This document shows positions 1-8,735 of a stretch of 64,000 nt of DNA, piece by piece (the stretch's first letter is position 1; each line of letters opens with the position of its first letter). A model generated the notes under the pieces. It was given only the letters and a program-made list of their open reading frames with translations, had not been told where the DNA came from and made no database searches. Origin of the DNA: Dellaglioa kimchii (GTDB lineage: Bacteria > Bacillota > Bacilli > Lactobacillales > Lactobacillaceae). The stretch is taken from contig NZ_CP170736.1 of assembly GCF_046115505.1 (NCBI RefSeq), positions 310,001 to 374,000 of the forward strand, in the 5' to 3' direction. Both the position numbers and the translations under genes were made by a program.

Positions 1-1
1 T

Positions 2-175
2 TTTCAAAAAATGGATGAAGTTCAATCTAAACGGATTGTTGACTTCTTGTCCGGAACAATTTTTGCTATTAACGGAACAATTCAAAGAATTGGCGATAAT
101 ATTTTTCTTTGTACACCAAACTCATTTACTGTTGAAGGAAATATGGCAGATAATATTTTTGAAAAATTCGAATAA
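2..175 (+). CDS. sepF: SepF, cell division protein (3' part only)
   Basis: Last 57 codons of SepF, cut by the left window edge; the start is outside. SepF is a cytoplasmic division protein that binds FtsZ and the membrane and helps anchor and shape the Z-ring in Gram-positives. The remnant shows the conserved core DFLSGTIFAINGTIQRIG followed by IFLCTPN and a short tail, which is where family members normally end. It lies 21 bases before yggT, the usual order at the end of the dcw division cluster. The family call rests on this motif and on synteny. Confidence 0.88.
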   Translation, partial: FQKMDEVQSKRIVDFLSGTIFAINGTIQRIGDNIFLCTPNSFTVEGNMADNIFEKFE

Positions 176-196
176 AAGAAAAATCGAGGTATACAA

Positions 197-490
197 ATGA
201 TTGAGTTTATTACATTTCTAGCTAAAGTGATTACGTGGGCTTTTGATGCTTATGAGCTAGCAATTATCATTTACGTTTTAATGTCATGGTTTCCAGGCGC
301 TTATAATACGCCGGTTGGCCATTTCTTAAGTAAAATTTGTCAACCATACCTTGCATTTTTTGACCGTTTTATCCCGGCAATCGGGGGTATTAGTTTTTCA
401 CCAATTATTGCGATAATCGCGCTAAGCTTCATCCAAAATGGGGTTATGGGACTTCTGACTACTTTAATTCGTCTTTATGTTGGAGGCTAA
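197..490 (+). CDS. YggT family membrane protein
   Basis: A 97-residue integral membrane protein of the YggT family (YlmG in Bacillus). Two hydrophobic blocks are visible, roughly residues 7-30 and 60-95. Between them is the family-typical loop with SWFPGAYNTPVGHFLSKICQ and the PYLAFFDRFIP segment. The exact biochemical role is unknown; family members sit in division clusters and have been linked to membrane or nucleoid organisation. The ATG at 197 follows a weak GAGGT site. It lies between sepF and ylmH and is probably co-transcribed with both. Confidence 0.9.
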   Translation: MIEFITFLAKVITWAFDAYELAIIIYVLMSWFPGAYNTPVGHFLSKICQPYLAFFDRFIPAIGGISFSPIIAIIALSFIQNGVMGLLTTLIRLYVGG

Positions 491-496
491 TGATAT

Positions 497-1279
497 ATGA
501 ATGATACAATTTACCAACATTTCAGGTCCGACGAAAAAGAAATTATTGATACATTGTCAGATTATATCGAGCAAGCTAAATCAGAGTACAGGGCAGTTCT
601 AACTCATTTTTTAAATCCTAGAGAGGCACATATTGCGACCTATCTATTAGGCCAAAATGACGAAATTAGTTTAAAATTATTTGGTGGCACGAAAGAAGCT
701 GAACGAAAAAGATTACTTTTTTATCCAGCGTATTTCGATGTTCAAGATAGTGATTTTGATTTACAACTTATTGAAATTAAGTATCCAATAAAATTTGCTA
801 CCTTAAAACATGGACAAATTTTGGGAACTTTGGCTAATGTGGGATTAGATAGAGAAGTACTTGGTGATATTTTAACAGATGGTCAGCAATGGCAGGTTGT
901 TGTTGAAAAAAAGATGGCTAATTATTTGATTAGTCAAGTTGATCGTATTGGTAAAATTAAGGTATCACTTGAAGAGATTCCTTTTTCACAAACAGTGAGT
1001 GTCACAGATGAGTGGCAATCGCAAAATGAATTAGTTTCATCGTTACGAATCGATTCAGTCATATCAGCTGTTTATAATATGTCTCGACAAAACGCCAAAA
1101 ATTTAGTTAATTCTGAAAAAGTTAGTTTAAATTGGCAAGTTATTAATAAGCCTGATTATGAATTAGCAGAGTTTGATGTTTTGTCAATTCGTGGTTTTGG
1201 ACGAATCAAGTTAGATTTTATTGCAGGTATGACTAGAAAAGATAAATATAAATTAGAGTTATCAATATTAAAAAAATAA
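497..1279 (+). CDS. ylmH: YlmH-type S4-domain RNA-binding protein
   Basis: A 260-residue cytoplasmic protein of the YlmH family. The N-terminal two thirds form the YlmH-specific region, with the signatures FLNPREAHIA near residue 40 and LGTLANVGLDREVLGDI near residue 110. An S4 RNA-binding domain follows at about residues 180-245, containing RLDSVISAVYNMSRQNA-like sequence (here starting LRIDSV) and a VSLNW turn. In Bacillus, YlmH acts in ribosome-associated quality control, handling peptidyl-tRNA on split 50S subunits. The ATG at 497 has GGAGG about 10 bases upstream, overlapping the end of yggT. It belongs to the sepF-divIVA gene string. Confidence 0.9.
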   Translation: MNDTIYQHFRSDEKEIIDTLSDYIEQAKSEYRAVLTHFLNPREAHIATYLLGQNDEISLKLFGGTKEAERKRLLFYPAYFDVQDSDFDLQLIEIKYPIKFATLKHGQILGTLANVGLDREVLGDILTDGQQWQVVVEKKMANYLISQVDRIGKIKVSLEEIPFSQTVSVTDEWQSQNELVSSLRIDSVISAVYNMSRQNAKNLVNSEKVSLNWQVINKPDYELAEFDVLSIRGFGRIKLDFIAGMTRKDKYKLELSILKK

Positions 1280-1298
1280 ATTTTGAAGGACGTGCAAA

Positions 1299-1997
1299 AT
1301 GACTTTAAGTCCATTAGATATTCATAATAAAGAATTTAACGTAAAATTACGAGGCTATGATCAAGACCAGGTTAATGATTTTCTAGATAAAATTATTAAA
1401 GATTATGAAATAACGTTAAAAGAAAATGAAAATTTAACTGAAGAAGTTAAAACTAGTAATGAAAAGTTAGAATACTTTAATGATTTAAAAGATTCTTTAA
1501 ATCAATCAATTATTGTTGCTCAAGAAGCTGCTGATCGCGTTAAGGTTAATGCTAAGCGTGAATCTGAAATTATTAATAAAGAATCACAAAAGCAAGGTCA
1601 TGATATTATTGATGAAGCGAATGAAAAAGCTAAACATATTATTGATATGGCTTCAGAAAAAGCTAAAAAATTAGCTGTTGAGACTGATGACTTGAAGAAA
1701 CAAGCACGTATTTTCCGTCAACGTTTAAAAGTTATGATGGAATCACAATTAGAAGTTGTTAAAAGTTCTGATTGGGACGAAATTTTAAAACAAGGCGAGA
1801 CAAGCACATATTCTGAAATTCAAGACGTTTTAAAACGTGAAGAAGACAAAGAAAAACGTGAAGCCAAAGAAATAAAAGAATCAGTTAATAATAATGACGA
1901 TATTGTTGTTACAGAAATTATTGCTGAATCAGATGCAAATGAAGATTCTGAGCAAAATGATCAAGATACAATGGTCATTTTCCCAGATAATAAATAA
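1299..1997 (+). CDS. divIVA: DivIVA, septum/pole scaffold protein
   Basis: A 232-residue DivIVA. The N-terminal lipid-binding segment starts MTLSPLDIHNKEFNVKLRGY and continues with DQVNDFLDKII, the hallmark of the family. A long heptad-rich coiled coil spans about residues 30-165. The acidic tail from about 185 is rich in D, E and N. DivIVA senses negatively curved membrane at septa and poles and recruits division and wall-growth proteins. It is the last gene before the ileS leader and probably ends the division string. The C-terminal acidic tail is variable between species. Confidence 0.95.
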   Translation: MTLSPLDIHNKEFNVKLRGYDQDQVNDFLDKIIKDYEITLKENENLTEEVKTSNEKLEYFNDLKDSLNQSIIVAQEAADRVKVNAKRESEIINKESQKQGHDIIDEANEKAKHIIDMASEKAKKLAVETDDLKKQARIFRQRLKVMMESQLEVVKSSDWDEILKQGETSTYSEIQDVLKREEDKEKREAKEIKESVNNNDDIVVTEIIAESDANEDSEQNDQDTMVIFPDNK

Positions 1998-2029
1998 ATT
2001 TGAGAATAACAATTATATGATACATTTTT

Positions 2030-2250
2030 AGCGAGTCGATGATAGTGGAAGGTCGATAATAAGTATTATATAATTTATCATCTCAACGATTTCATTAAAC
2101 TGAAATAATCAAGTAAGTTTAATCGGCTTCATCTCCGTTATCACGATGATTGAGTGAAATTTAACGTTATATAATGTTAAGTTTCTAAATTTGGGTGGTA
2201 ACACGAAGACTTCGTCCCTTGTAACGGGGTCTTTTTGTGTATAATGAAAT
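2030..2250 (+). promoter_or_regulatory. T-box leader of ileS
   Basis: The 281-base gap before ileS carries the T-box core TGGGTGGTAACACG at 2192-2205. It is followed at about 2208-2237 by an intrinsic terminator whose AGAC...CCC arm pairs with GGGGTCT, then a T run. Upstream, GATAGTGGAAGG near 2041 resembles the conserved stem I apical region. T-box leaders bind the cognate uncharged tRNA and switch between terminator and antiterminator; the downstream gene implies tRNA-Ile. I could not place the specifier codon with confidence, so the tRNA identity comes from context. Confidence 0.85.
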
Positions 2251-2278
2251 AAAATAACTTTTAAAAGGAGTTTATAAT

Positions 2279-5062
2279 ATGAAAATGAAAGAAACCTTAA
2301 ACTTAGGTAAGACAGAATTTCCAATGCGTGGAAATTTACCAGTTAAAGAAGCAGAACGTGAAGATGCATGGAGACAAAACGGTGTTTATGAACTAAGACA
2401 AAAGTTAAATGAAAAGAAACCAAGTTTCATTTTACATGATGGACCTCCATACGCTAATGGTAATATCCATATGGGACACGCTTTAAATAAGATTACGAAG
2501 GATATTATCGTTCGTTCAAAATCAATGATGGGCTTCAGATCACCTTTTGTTCCTGGCTGGGATACTCATGGCCTTCCTATTGAACAACAATTGGTTAAAC
2601 AAGGTGTTGATCGTAAAACCATGTCAAAAGCTGCTTTTCGTGAATTATGTGAAAAATATGCTTTGGAGCAAGTTAATTTGCAACGCGAAGATTTTAAGCG
2701 TCTAGGCGTTGCAGCTGAATGGGATAGTCCATACATGACTTTACAACCTGAATTTGAAGCTGAAGAAATCAGAATGTTTGGTGAAATGGCTGAAAAAGGT
2801 TACATCTATAAAGGAAAAAAACCAATTTATTGGTCACCATCTTCTGAATCAGCATTAGCTGAAGCAGAGATTGAATACCACGATATTAAATCACCATCAA
2901 TGTATATTACATTTGATGTAGTTGATGGTAAAGATATTTTAGATACAGATACAAAAATGATTATCTGGACAACAACACCATGGACGATTCCAGCTAATTA
3001 TGGCGTCGCTGTACATCCTGATTATAAATATATCCAAATTAATGCTGATGGGAAAAAATATGTTGTCGCTGAAGAACGTTTAAATATTTTAAAAGAAGAA
3101 TTTGATTGGAAAAATGTTGAAGTATTAAAAGAATTTTCTGGTCGTGATATGGAATATATGACAGTGCAACATCCATTATATGATCGTACATCATTAGTTA
3201 TTTTAGGTTACCATGTTACTTTAGATTCTGGTACAGGACTTGTTCATACTGCTCCGGGACATGGTGAAGATGATTTTATTGCTGGACAAAAGTATAAATT
3301 ACCTGTTGTATCTGTTTTAGATGAAAAAGGTGTCATGAATGAAGATGCGCCTGGATTTGAAGGTATATTTTATGATAAAGCTAATCCATTAGTAACTGAT
3401 AAATTGAAAGAGAATGGTCATTTACTTAAACTTTCATTCTTTACGCATAGTTACCCACATGATTGGCGTACAAAAAAACCTGTTGTTTTCCGTGCAACGG
3501 CACAATGGTTTGCATCAGTAGAGATGTTCCGCGATGATATATTAAAAGAAATTGAAAAAGTTGATTTTAAAAACGAATGGGGTAAGGTTCGTCTTTACAA
3601 TATGATTAGAGATCGTGGCGATTGGGTGATTTCACGTCAACGTGCTTGGGGCGTTCCATTACCTATCTTCTATGCAGAAGATGGGACACCTATTATTACA
3701 CCAGAAACAATTGAACATGTTGCTCAATTGTTTGAAAAAAATGGATCAAATATTTGGTTCAAAAATGATGCTAAGGCACTACTTCCTGAAGGATTTACAA
3801 GTGAACATAGTCCTAATGGTGAATTTACAAAAGAAGAAGATATCATGGATGTTTGGTTTGATTCAGGTTCTTCACATCGTGGAGTGCTAAGTAAACGTGA
3901 TAATTTAACGTATCCTGCAGATCTATATATGGAAGGTTCAGATCAATATCGTGGATGGTTTAATTCAAGTATTATTACATCCGTTGCAACTAATGGAATT
4001 GCACCATACAAACAGTTGATGTCACAAGGATTTGTACTTGATGATAAAGGACATAAGATGAGTAAATCGCTTGGGAATAGCATTTTACCAAGTAAAGTTA
4101 TTAAACAATCAGGAGCTGAGATTATCCGATTATGGACAGCATCAGCAGATACATCTTCTGATGTCGCTGTTTCAATGGATATTTTAAAACAAGTCTCTGA
4201 AACGTATCGTAAGATTAGAAATACATTTAAATTTATTTTGGCTAATACAACTGACTTTGATCCAAATGAAAATGCAATTGCATTTGATGAATTGGCATCA
4301 GCAGATAAGTATATGTTAATTAAATTAAATACATTTTCAAAAGAGGTTTTGGATGATTATGCTGAATATGATTTCTTAGCAATTTACAAAAAAGTGATTA
4401 CATTTATTTCAAATGACTTATCAGCATTCTACTTAGATATTGCAAAAGATATCGTTTATATTGAATCTGAAGATAGTTTTGAAAGACGCTCAATGCAAAC
4501 CGTTCTATACCAAATTGTAACAACAATGGCTAAGTTATTAACACCTATCTTGCCACATACAACTGAAGAAGTTTGGGACTATTTGAAAGAACCAGAAGAA
4601 TATGTTCAATTAAGTGAAATGCCAGAAGTTGCCCATTTTGATGGTGAAATTAAAATTGTTGAAAATTGGCAAGCATTCATGAAAATTCGTTCATATGTTT
4701 TAAAGGCTTTGGAAGATGCGCGTGATGCAAAATTAATTGGGAAATCATTTGAAGCAAAAGTTATTTTATATGTGAATGATTCTGATAAAGAATTACTTAA
4801 CGTACTTGATACGGATATCCGTCAACAATTGATTGTTTCTGATTTAGAAATTTTATCTATTGATGATGTTCCAGAAGATGCAACTAATTTTGAAAACTTA
4901 GCTGTTAAAGTTGAAGTAGCTAACGGTGAAGTTTGTCAAAGATGTCGTATGGTTAAGACTGATGTTGGGGAAGATACTGCATTACCAACGCTCTGTCATC
5001 GTTGTGCAACGATTGTTGAACAAGGTTATCCAGAGGCAGTTACAGAAGGTTTTGAAAATTAA
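2279..5062 (+). CDS. ileS: isoleucyl-tRNA synthetase
   Basis: A 927-residue class I synthetase that charges tRNA-Ile. The HIGH-type signature is HMGH at residues 64-67, within PPYANGNIHMGHALNK. The KMSKS loop is at about 593-597. The CP1 editing domain lies between, with the WTTTPWTIPAN motif. The C-terminus has a zinc-binding knuckle with cysteines at about 886, 889, 906 and 909. The length is normal for the bacterial type. The ATG at 2279 is preceded by AAAGGAG with 8-base spacing. It is controlled by the T-box leader and followed by its own terminator. Confidence 0.98.
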   Translation: MKMKETLNLGKTEFPMRGNLPVKEAEREDAWRQNGVYELRQKLNEKKPSFILHDGPPYANGNIHMGHALNKITKDIIVRSKSMMGFRSPFVPGWDTHGLPIEQQLVKQGVDRKTMSKAAFRELCEKYALEQVNLQREDFKRLGVAAEWDSPYMTLQPEFEAEEIRMFGEMAEKGYIYKGKKPIYWSPSSESALAEAEIEYHDIKSPSMYITFDVVDGKDILDTDTKMIIWTTTPWTIPANYGVAVHPDYKYIQINADGKKYVVAEERLNILKEEFDWKNVEVLKEFSGRDMEYMTVQHPLYDRTSLVILGYHVTLDSGTGLVHTAPGHGEDDFIAGQKYKLPVVSVLDEKGVMNEDAPGFEGIFYDKANPLVTDKLKENGHLLKLSFFTHSYPHDWRTKKPVVFRATAQWFASVEMFRDDILKEIEKVDFKNEWGKVRLYNMIRDRGDWVISRQRAWGVPLPIFYAEDGTPIITPETIEHVAQLFEKNGSNIWFKNDAKALLPEGFTSEHSPNGEFTKEEDIMDVWFDSGSSHRGVLSKRDNLTYPADLYMEGSDQYRGWFNSSIITSVATNGIAPYKQLMSQGFVLDDKGHKMSKSLGNSILPSKVIKQSGAEIIRLWTASADTSSDVAVSMDILKQVSETYRKIRNTFKFILANTTDFDPNENAIAFDELASADKYMLIKLNTFSKEVLDDYAEYDFLAIYKKVITFISNDLSAFYLDIAKDIVYIESEDSFERRSMQTVLYQIVTTMAKLLTPILPHTTEEVWDYLKEPEEYVQLSEMPEVAHFDGEIKIVENWQAFMKIRSYVLKALEDARDAKLIGKSFEAKVILYVNDSDKELLNVLDTDIRQQLIVSDLEILSIDDVPEDATNFENLAVKVEVANGEVCQRCRMVKTDVGEDTALPTLCHRCATIVEQGYPEAVTEGFEN

Positions 5063-5070
5063 ATATTTCA

Positions 5071-5103
5071 AAAAAGGAATAACGTTGAGTTATTCCTTTT
5101 TTT
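5071..5103 (+). terminator. intrinsic terminator of ileS
   Basis: GGAATAAC, a four-base loop and GTTATTCC form a stem, followed by a run of seven T. It ends the ileS transcript. Confidence 0.9.
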
Positions 5104-5180
5104 GAGTCAAATTGATTACAATCCTAAAAATATAGCGTAATATGTAAGGTATACAATTATAGTGAGAGCAGGTGTTAAAT

Positions 5181-6155
5181 GTGGAATTAGTAAAAGTACA
5201 TGGATCAGAAAATGATTTCTTTCTTTTAGATCAAACTAAATTAGAGACAGCATTATCGGATGAAAAATTAAAGCATTTAGCGATTCAAATGTGTAATCGA
5301 GAATCTGGATTACACGGTGGTTCGGATGGCATTTTAGTCGTTAATGAATCAAGTCATAATGGTGTTCTAGGTCGAATGAGAGTCATCAATGCTGATGGCA
5401 CAGAAGCTAGTATGTGTGGAAACGGTTTAAGAACTGTTGGGCGCTACTTAGAAACTAAATTTGGACAAACAGAATTTAAAGTTGAGACAATGCATGCTGA
5501 TTTAGATGTTAAGAAAGCACCAAATCTTCAGGCAGGCGTTGCAGCTTACAATGTCGAAATTTCACCTGTTAGTTTTGAGTCACAAACGTTACCAATGTTT
5601 TTACAAAGACAAACATTGGTAGATGAAATTATTCCTGAATTTTCACAAACGTTAAAGTTTTCAGCTGTCTCGGTACCAAATCCGCATTTAATTACTTTTG
5701 TTGATCATACAACGTTACAAGGACCGGAACTTGAAAGAATTGCCACTTATTTAAACGGTGAAAATCCGTATTTTCCAGATGGTGTTAACGTTAGTTTTGT
5801 TGAAAAATTAGATAATAAATCAATTTTTGTTAGAACTTATGAACGCGGAGTTGGGTTTACTAATGCGTGTGGAACAGCAATGTCTGCTTCGAGTTTAATG
5901 TTTGTTCTGTTAAGTGAAGGTAAAGTGCCATTTGGAACTGAAATTAATGTAAAAAATCCTGGTGGTATGGTTAAAACTGTTGTGCATCAAGATGAGAGTG
6001 GCAATTACTGGATGTCTCTAATTGGTAATGCAACTAATGTTGCGAATATAACAATTGAGTTAGCTGATGCTCTGAATGGTGATTTTTCTACGGCCAAATG
6101 GATATCAACTAATGAACAGGATGCTTATTTAAAGTTTATATCAAGTATTATGTAA
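5181..6155 (+). CDS. dapF: diaminopimelate epimerase
   Basis: Converts LL- to meso-diaminopimelate in the lysine and peptidoglycan precursor pathway. The N-terminus LVKVHGSENDFFLLD and the two active-site cysteines are present: C79 in SMCGNGLR and C230 in NACGTAMSAS. I chose GTG 5181 because AGGTG at 5170-5174 is well spaced and the protein then begins like its family. A GTG at 5172 would add three residues but has no room for a ribosome site. It is a single-gene unit between two terminators, away from asd and dapA at 31.8 kb, whose products act earlier in the same pathway. Confidence 0.93.
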   Translation: MELVKVHGSENDFFLLDQTKLETALSDEKLKHLAIQMCNRESGLHGGSDGILVVNESSHNGVLGRMRVINADGTEASMCGNGLRTVGRYLETKFGQTEFKVETMHADLDVKKAPNLQAGVAAYNVEISPVSFESQTLPMFLQRQTLVDEIIPEFSQTLKFSAVSVPNPHLITFVDHTTLQGPELERIATYLNGENPYFPDGVNVSFVEKLDNKSIFVRTYERGVGFTNACGTAMSASSLMFVLLSEGKVPFGTEINVKNPGGMVKTVVHQDESGNYWMSLIGNATNVANITIELADALNGDFSTAKWISTNEQDAYLKFISSIM

Positions 6156-6161
6156 TTTTAT

Positions 6162-6202
6162 GGGGGTAAAAGACATAAATGACTGTCTTTTATCCTTTTT
6201 TT
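6162..6202 (+). terminator. intrinsic terminator of dapF
   Basis: GGGTAAAAGACA pairs with TGTCTTTTATCC across a short loop (one G-U pair), followed by seven T and then AA. Confidence 0.88.
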
Positions 6203-6237
6203 AATTTAAAATAAAGGGAAACGCTTGAGGAAATTTA

Positions 6238-7161
6238 ATGAAAAAATGGATTATTGGAATTTGTTTAATGCTGATAATAATTGGCCTTGTTATTTTTGGC
6301 GTTAGTTATTATTTATTTGAATATGCGGAGACACCAACCAATAAGGAATTTATTAATTCCGAACCCAAAAGTGCTGAGTTAAAGAAAGAATACACTTGGT
6401 TAAAACAAGTTAAAAAATTAAATTGGCAGATTAAATCTGAAGATAATTTAAAGCTTAAAGCAATTTATGTTCCTGCAGAAAGTAAAACTAATAAAACAAT
6501 ATTTGTTGCTCATGGATTTATGGGAAAGAAAGAAGAAATGGTCCGCTTTATTCATTTTTACCACGACAAAGGCTATAATGTTCTTGCACCAGATGCAAGA
6601 GCACATGGACAAAGCCAAGGTGATTATATTGGTTATGGTTGGTTAGAGAGGAAAGATAATTTACAGTGGCTTGATAAAGTAATTAAGTATCAAGGTACAG
6701 ATTCAAAAATTACTTTATTTGGCGTTAGTATGGGTGGCGCAACGGTTATGATGTTAAGTGGAGAGAAAAAATTGCCTTCACAAGTTAAGGCAATTATTGA
6801 AGACTGTGGCTATACAAGTGTGGCTGATGAGTTAACTTATCAGTTGAAACAGATGTATAAGTTACCTAAAATCCCTATTATCCCTATTGCTAGTCTGATA
6901 TCAAAAGTTAAAGCAGGTTACTCATTTTATGAAGCAAGTTCAATTAAGCAATTAAATCATAATAAGTTACCTGTGTTATTTATTCATGGTAGTGACGATA
7001 AATTTGTTCCGACTGAGATGATTTATCAAAATTATGCTGCGACAAGAGGACCTAAAGAAATTTTCATTGCACATGGTGCTAAACATGCTACGTCATTTAC
7101 AAAATATAAAGTTGAGTATGAAAAGAAAGTAACTCATTTTTTAAAACAATATTTTAACTAG
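6238..7161 (+). CDS. alpha/beta hydrolase, membrane-anchored
   Basis: A 307-residue serine hydrolase with an uncleaved N-terminal membrane segment (about residues 4-28); the catalytic domain is therefore probably extracellular. The nucleophile elbow is GVSMGG with Ser at about 164. The oxyanion region is VAHGFMGKKEEM. The acid is in HGSDDKFVP near 253 and the catalytic His in GAKHATS near 283. It resembles the YtmA/BAAT-like alpha/beta hydrolases common in lactobacilli. The substrate is unknown; an esterase or peptidase activity is possible. GAGG lies about 8 bases before the ATG. It may be transcribed with the following NUDIX gene. Confidence 0.82.
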   Translation: MKKWIIGICLMLIIIGLVIFGVSYYLFEYAETPTNKEFINSEPKSAELKKEYTWLKQVKKLNWQIKSEDNLKLKAIYVPAESKTNKTIFVAHGFMGKKEEMVRFIHFYHDKGYNVLAPDARAHGQSQGDYIGYGWLERKDNLQWLDKVIKYQGTDSKITLFGVSMGGATVMMLSGEKKLPSQVKAIIEDCGYTSVADELTYQLKQMYKLPKIPIIPIASLISKVKAGYSFYEASSIKQLNHNKLPVLFIHGSDDKFVPTEMIYQNYAATRGPKEIFIAHGAKHATSFTKYKVEYEKKVTHFLKQYFN

Positions 7162-7188
7162 ACAAAGTAAAATAACGAGGTTAATTAA

Positions 7189-7749
7189 ATGAATTTAGAA
7201 GAAAAAGTTTTATCAGAAGAATTAATTTTCAAAGGACATGTTATAGAAGTTGTTAATGAGACGGTTAAACTACCAAATGGTGAACAATCAAATAGAGAAA
7301 TCGTACATCATCATGGTGCTGTGGGTATATTAGCAATAACGGATGAAGAAAAAATTGTTCTAGTTAACCAGTGGAGAGCACCTATTAGGAAGACATCATT
7401 AGAAATTCCGGCCGGTAAAATTGATGGCGATGATCATAATTTAATCGAGACTGCAACACGTGAACTTAATGAAGAAACACGCTATGAAGCTAAACATTTA
7501 GCTGAAATATATGGGTTTCATTCAGCAATAGGATTCGCGGACGAATATTTAACGCTATTCTATGCGACTGGATTAGAAAATGTAGATAACGAGTTACCTC
7601 AAGATATTGATGAATTTTTAAATGTAGTCGAATTGACGTTTAATGAGGTTCAAGCTAAAATTAAATCTGGTGAAATAACTGATGTTAAAACTATTTTAGC
7701 GGTTAATCATTGGGAAATTGAACGATTAAAAGGTGAATTACATGGATGA
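7189..7749 (+). CDS. NUDIX hydrolase, ADP-ribose pyrophosphatase type
   Basis: A 186-residue cytoplasmic NUDIX protein of the ADP-ribose pyrophosphatase group (YqkG/NudF-like), expected to split ADP-ribose into AMP and ribose 5-phosphate. The upstream signature IPAGKIDGDD and the catalytic helix ETATRELNEET are present at about residues 78-102. The NUDIX box glycine after EET is replaced by Arg (EETRY), which is unusual; the metal-binding glutamates REL-NEE are kept. Its end overlaps the next small gene by 8 bases, so the two are co-translated. The substrate is inferred from the family. Confidence 0.87.
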   Translation: MNLEEKVLSEELIFKGHVIEVVNETVKLPNGEQSNREIVHHHGAVGILAITDEEKIVLVNQWRAPIRKTSLEIPAGKIDGDDHNLIETATRELNEETRYEAKHLAEIYGFHSAIGFADEYLTLFYATGLENVDNELPQDIDEFLNVVELTFNEVQAKIKSGEITDVKTILAVNHWEIERLKGELHG

Positions 7750-7999
7750 TGAAAAAAAGTTATCGAGAAGTGAATATCAGAGATTACAAGAATTAAAGAA
7801 CAATCCTGAATTTCGACAAAAAGAACGTCAACGAGTTGAAAAGGAATACCAAGATGAACATCCAACAAGAAGCTCATCTTCAGAACAACCAGAAAAAACA
7901 AATAAAAAAAGTAAATTAAACCAATTTTTGAATTGGACAATTGTATTTTTAGTTATTGCAATTGTAATTGTATTTTTAATTTTATTCTTATTACCTTAG
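7742..7999 (+). CDS. small single-pass membrane protein
   Basis: An 85-residue protein: a charged N-terminal region rich in K, E, R and Q, a serine linker near residue 45, and one C-terminal membrane helix (about residues 62-84). The bulk is therefore expected in the cytoplasm. ATG 7742 is chosen because AAAGGTG at 7729-7735 gives proper spacing; GTG 7733 would add three residues. It overlaps the end of the NUDIX gene and precedes mtnN, a position where other lactobacilli also carry an uncharacterised small membrane protein. No function can be assigned. Confidence 0.75.
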   Translation: MDDEKKLSRSEYQRLQELKNNPEFRQKERQRVEKEYQDEHPTRSSSSEQPEKTNKKSKLNQFLNWTIVFLVIAIVIVFLILFLLP

Positions 8000-8027
8000 A
8001 TATTAATAAAAAATGGAGGGCAACAAC

Positions 8028-8711
8028 ATGATTTACGGTATTTTATGTGCAATGGAGGAAGAAATTCTTTCACTTAGAAGTCATCTAGAGAATAGAAAAG
8101 ATAAAGAAATTGGCGGGATTTCATTTTATACAGGCCAAATTAATGGAAAAGAAGTTGTTTTGGTTAGATCTGGTATTGGCAAGGTACAAGCAGGGATGAC
8201 AACAGCCCTTTTAATTGCAGAATTTGGAGTAACAGCCGTCATTAATTCTGGTTCAGCTGGTGGTATTGGTAAGGGACTTAAAATTGGAGATGTGGTCTTA
8301 GCTACAGAAGTTGCCTATCATGATGTTGATGCAACAGCTTTTGGATATGAAATTGGGCAATTACCACAACAACCAACTAAATACTTGGCAGATACAAGTT
8401 TAAACGATGCAATTAAAAAAGCGGCTCAAGAAAATGACTTAAGTATAAAACCAGGACTGATTGTATCTGGCGATCAATTTATAGCAAGTCAAGCTCAGAC
8501 AGACGTCATTCTTAATCATTTTCCGGATGCTCTTTGTAGTGAAATGGAAAGTGCCGCAGTTGGTCAGGCAGCACACCAATTTGGTATTCCCTTTACTATA
8601 GTTAGAGCAATGTCAGATGTTGGCGATGAAGAGGCAGGGCAAACATTTGACGATTTTATTATTGAAGCTGGTCAAAAGTCAGCACGAATGATTCTATCAT
8701 TATTAAACTAA
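8028..8711 (+). CDS. mtnN: 5'-methylthioadenosine/S-adenosylhomocysteine nucleosidase
   Basis: Hydrolyses methylthioadenosine and S-adenosylhomocysteine, by-products of polyamine synthesis, methylation and AI-2 production, releasing adenine. The 227-residue protein starts MIYGILCAMEEEI, with the catalytic glutamate in this N-terminal motif. It has the INSGSAGGIG loop near residue 75 and SEMESAAVGQ near 170. ATG 8028 is chosen because TGGAGGG at 8014-8020 sits 7 bases upstream; the ATG at 8013 overlaps that ribosome site. The adenine it releases can be salvaged by Apt at 62.6 kb. It is followed by the tRNA-thiolation genes. Confidence 0.95.
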   Translation: MIYGILCAMEEEILSLRSHLENRKDKEIGGISFYTGQINGKEVVLVRSGIGKVQAGMTTALLIAEFGVTAVINSGSAGGIGKGLKIGDVVLATEVAYHDVDATAFGYEIGQLPQQPTKYLADTSLNDAIKKAAQENDLSIKPGLIVSGDQFIASQAQTDVILNHFPDALCSEMESAAVGQAAHQFGIPFTIVRAMSDVGDEEAGQTFDDFIIEAGQKSARMILSLLN

Positions 8712-8735
8712 ATTATAAGGAGATAAACTAAATTA

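Noticed and set aside
15..200. A 61-codon rightward ORF at the left edge
   Set aside because: It is a shadow frame of the SepF C-terminus, which reads in frame 2 with clear family motifs.
2109..2324. 71-codon leftward ORF over the T-box region
   Set aside because: The region is explained by the T-box leader and ileS start; the ORF has no ribosome site.
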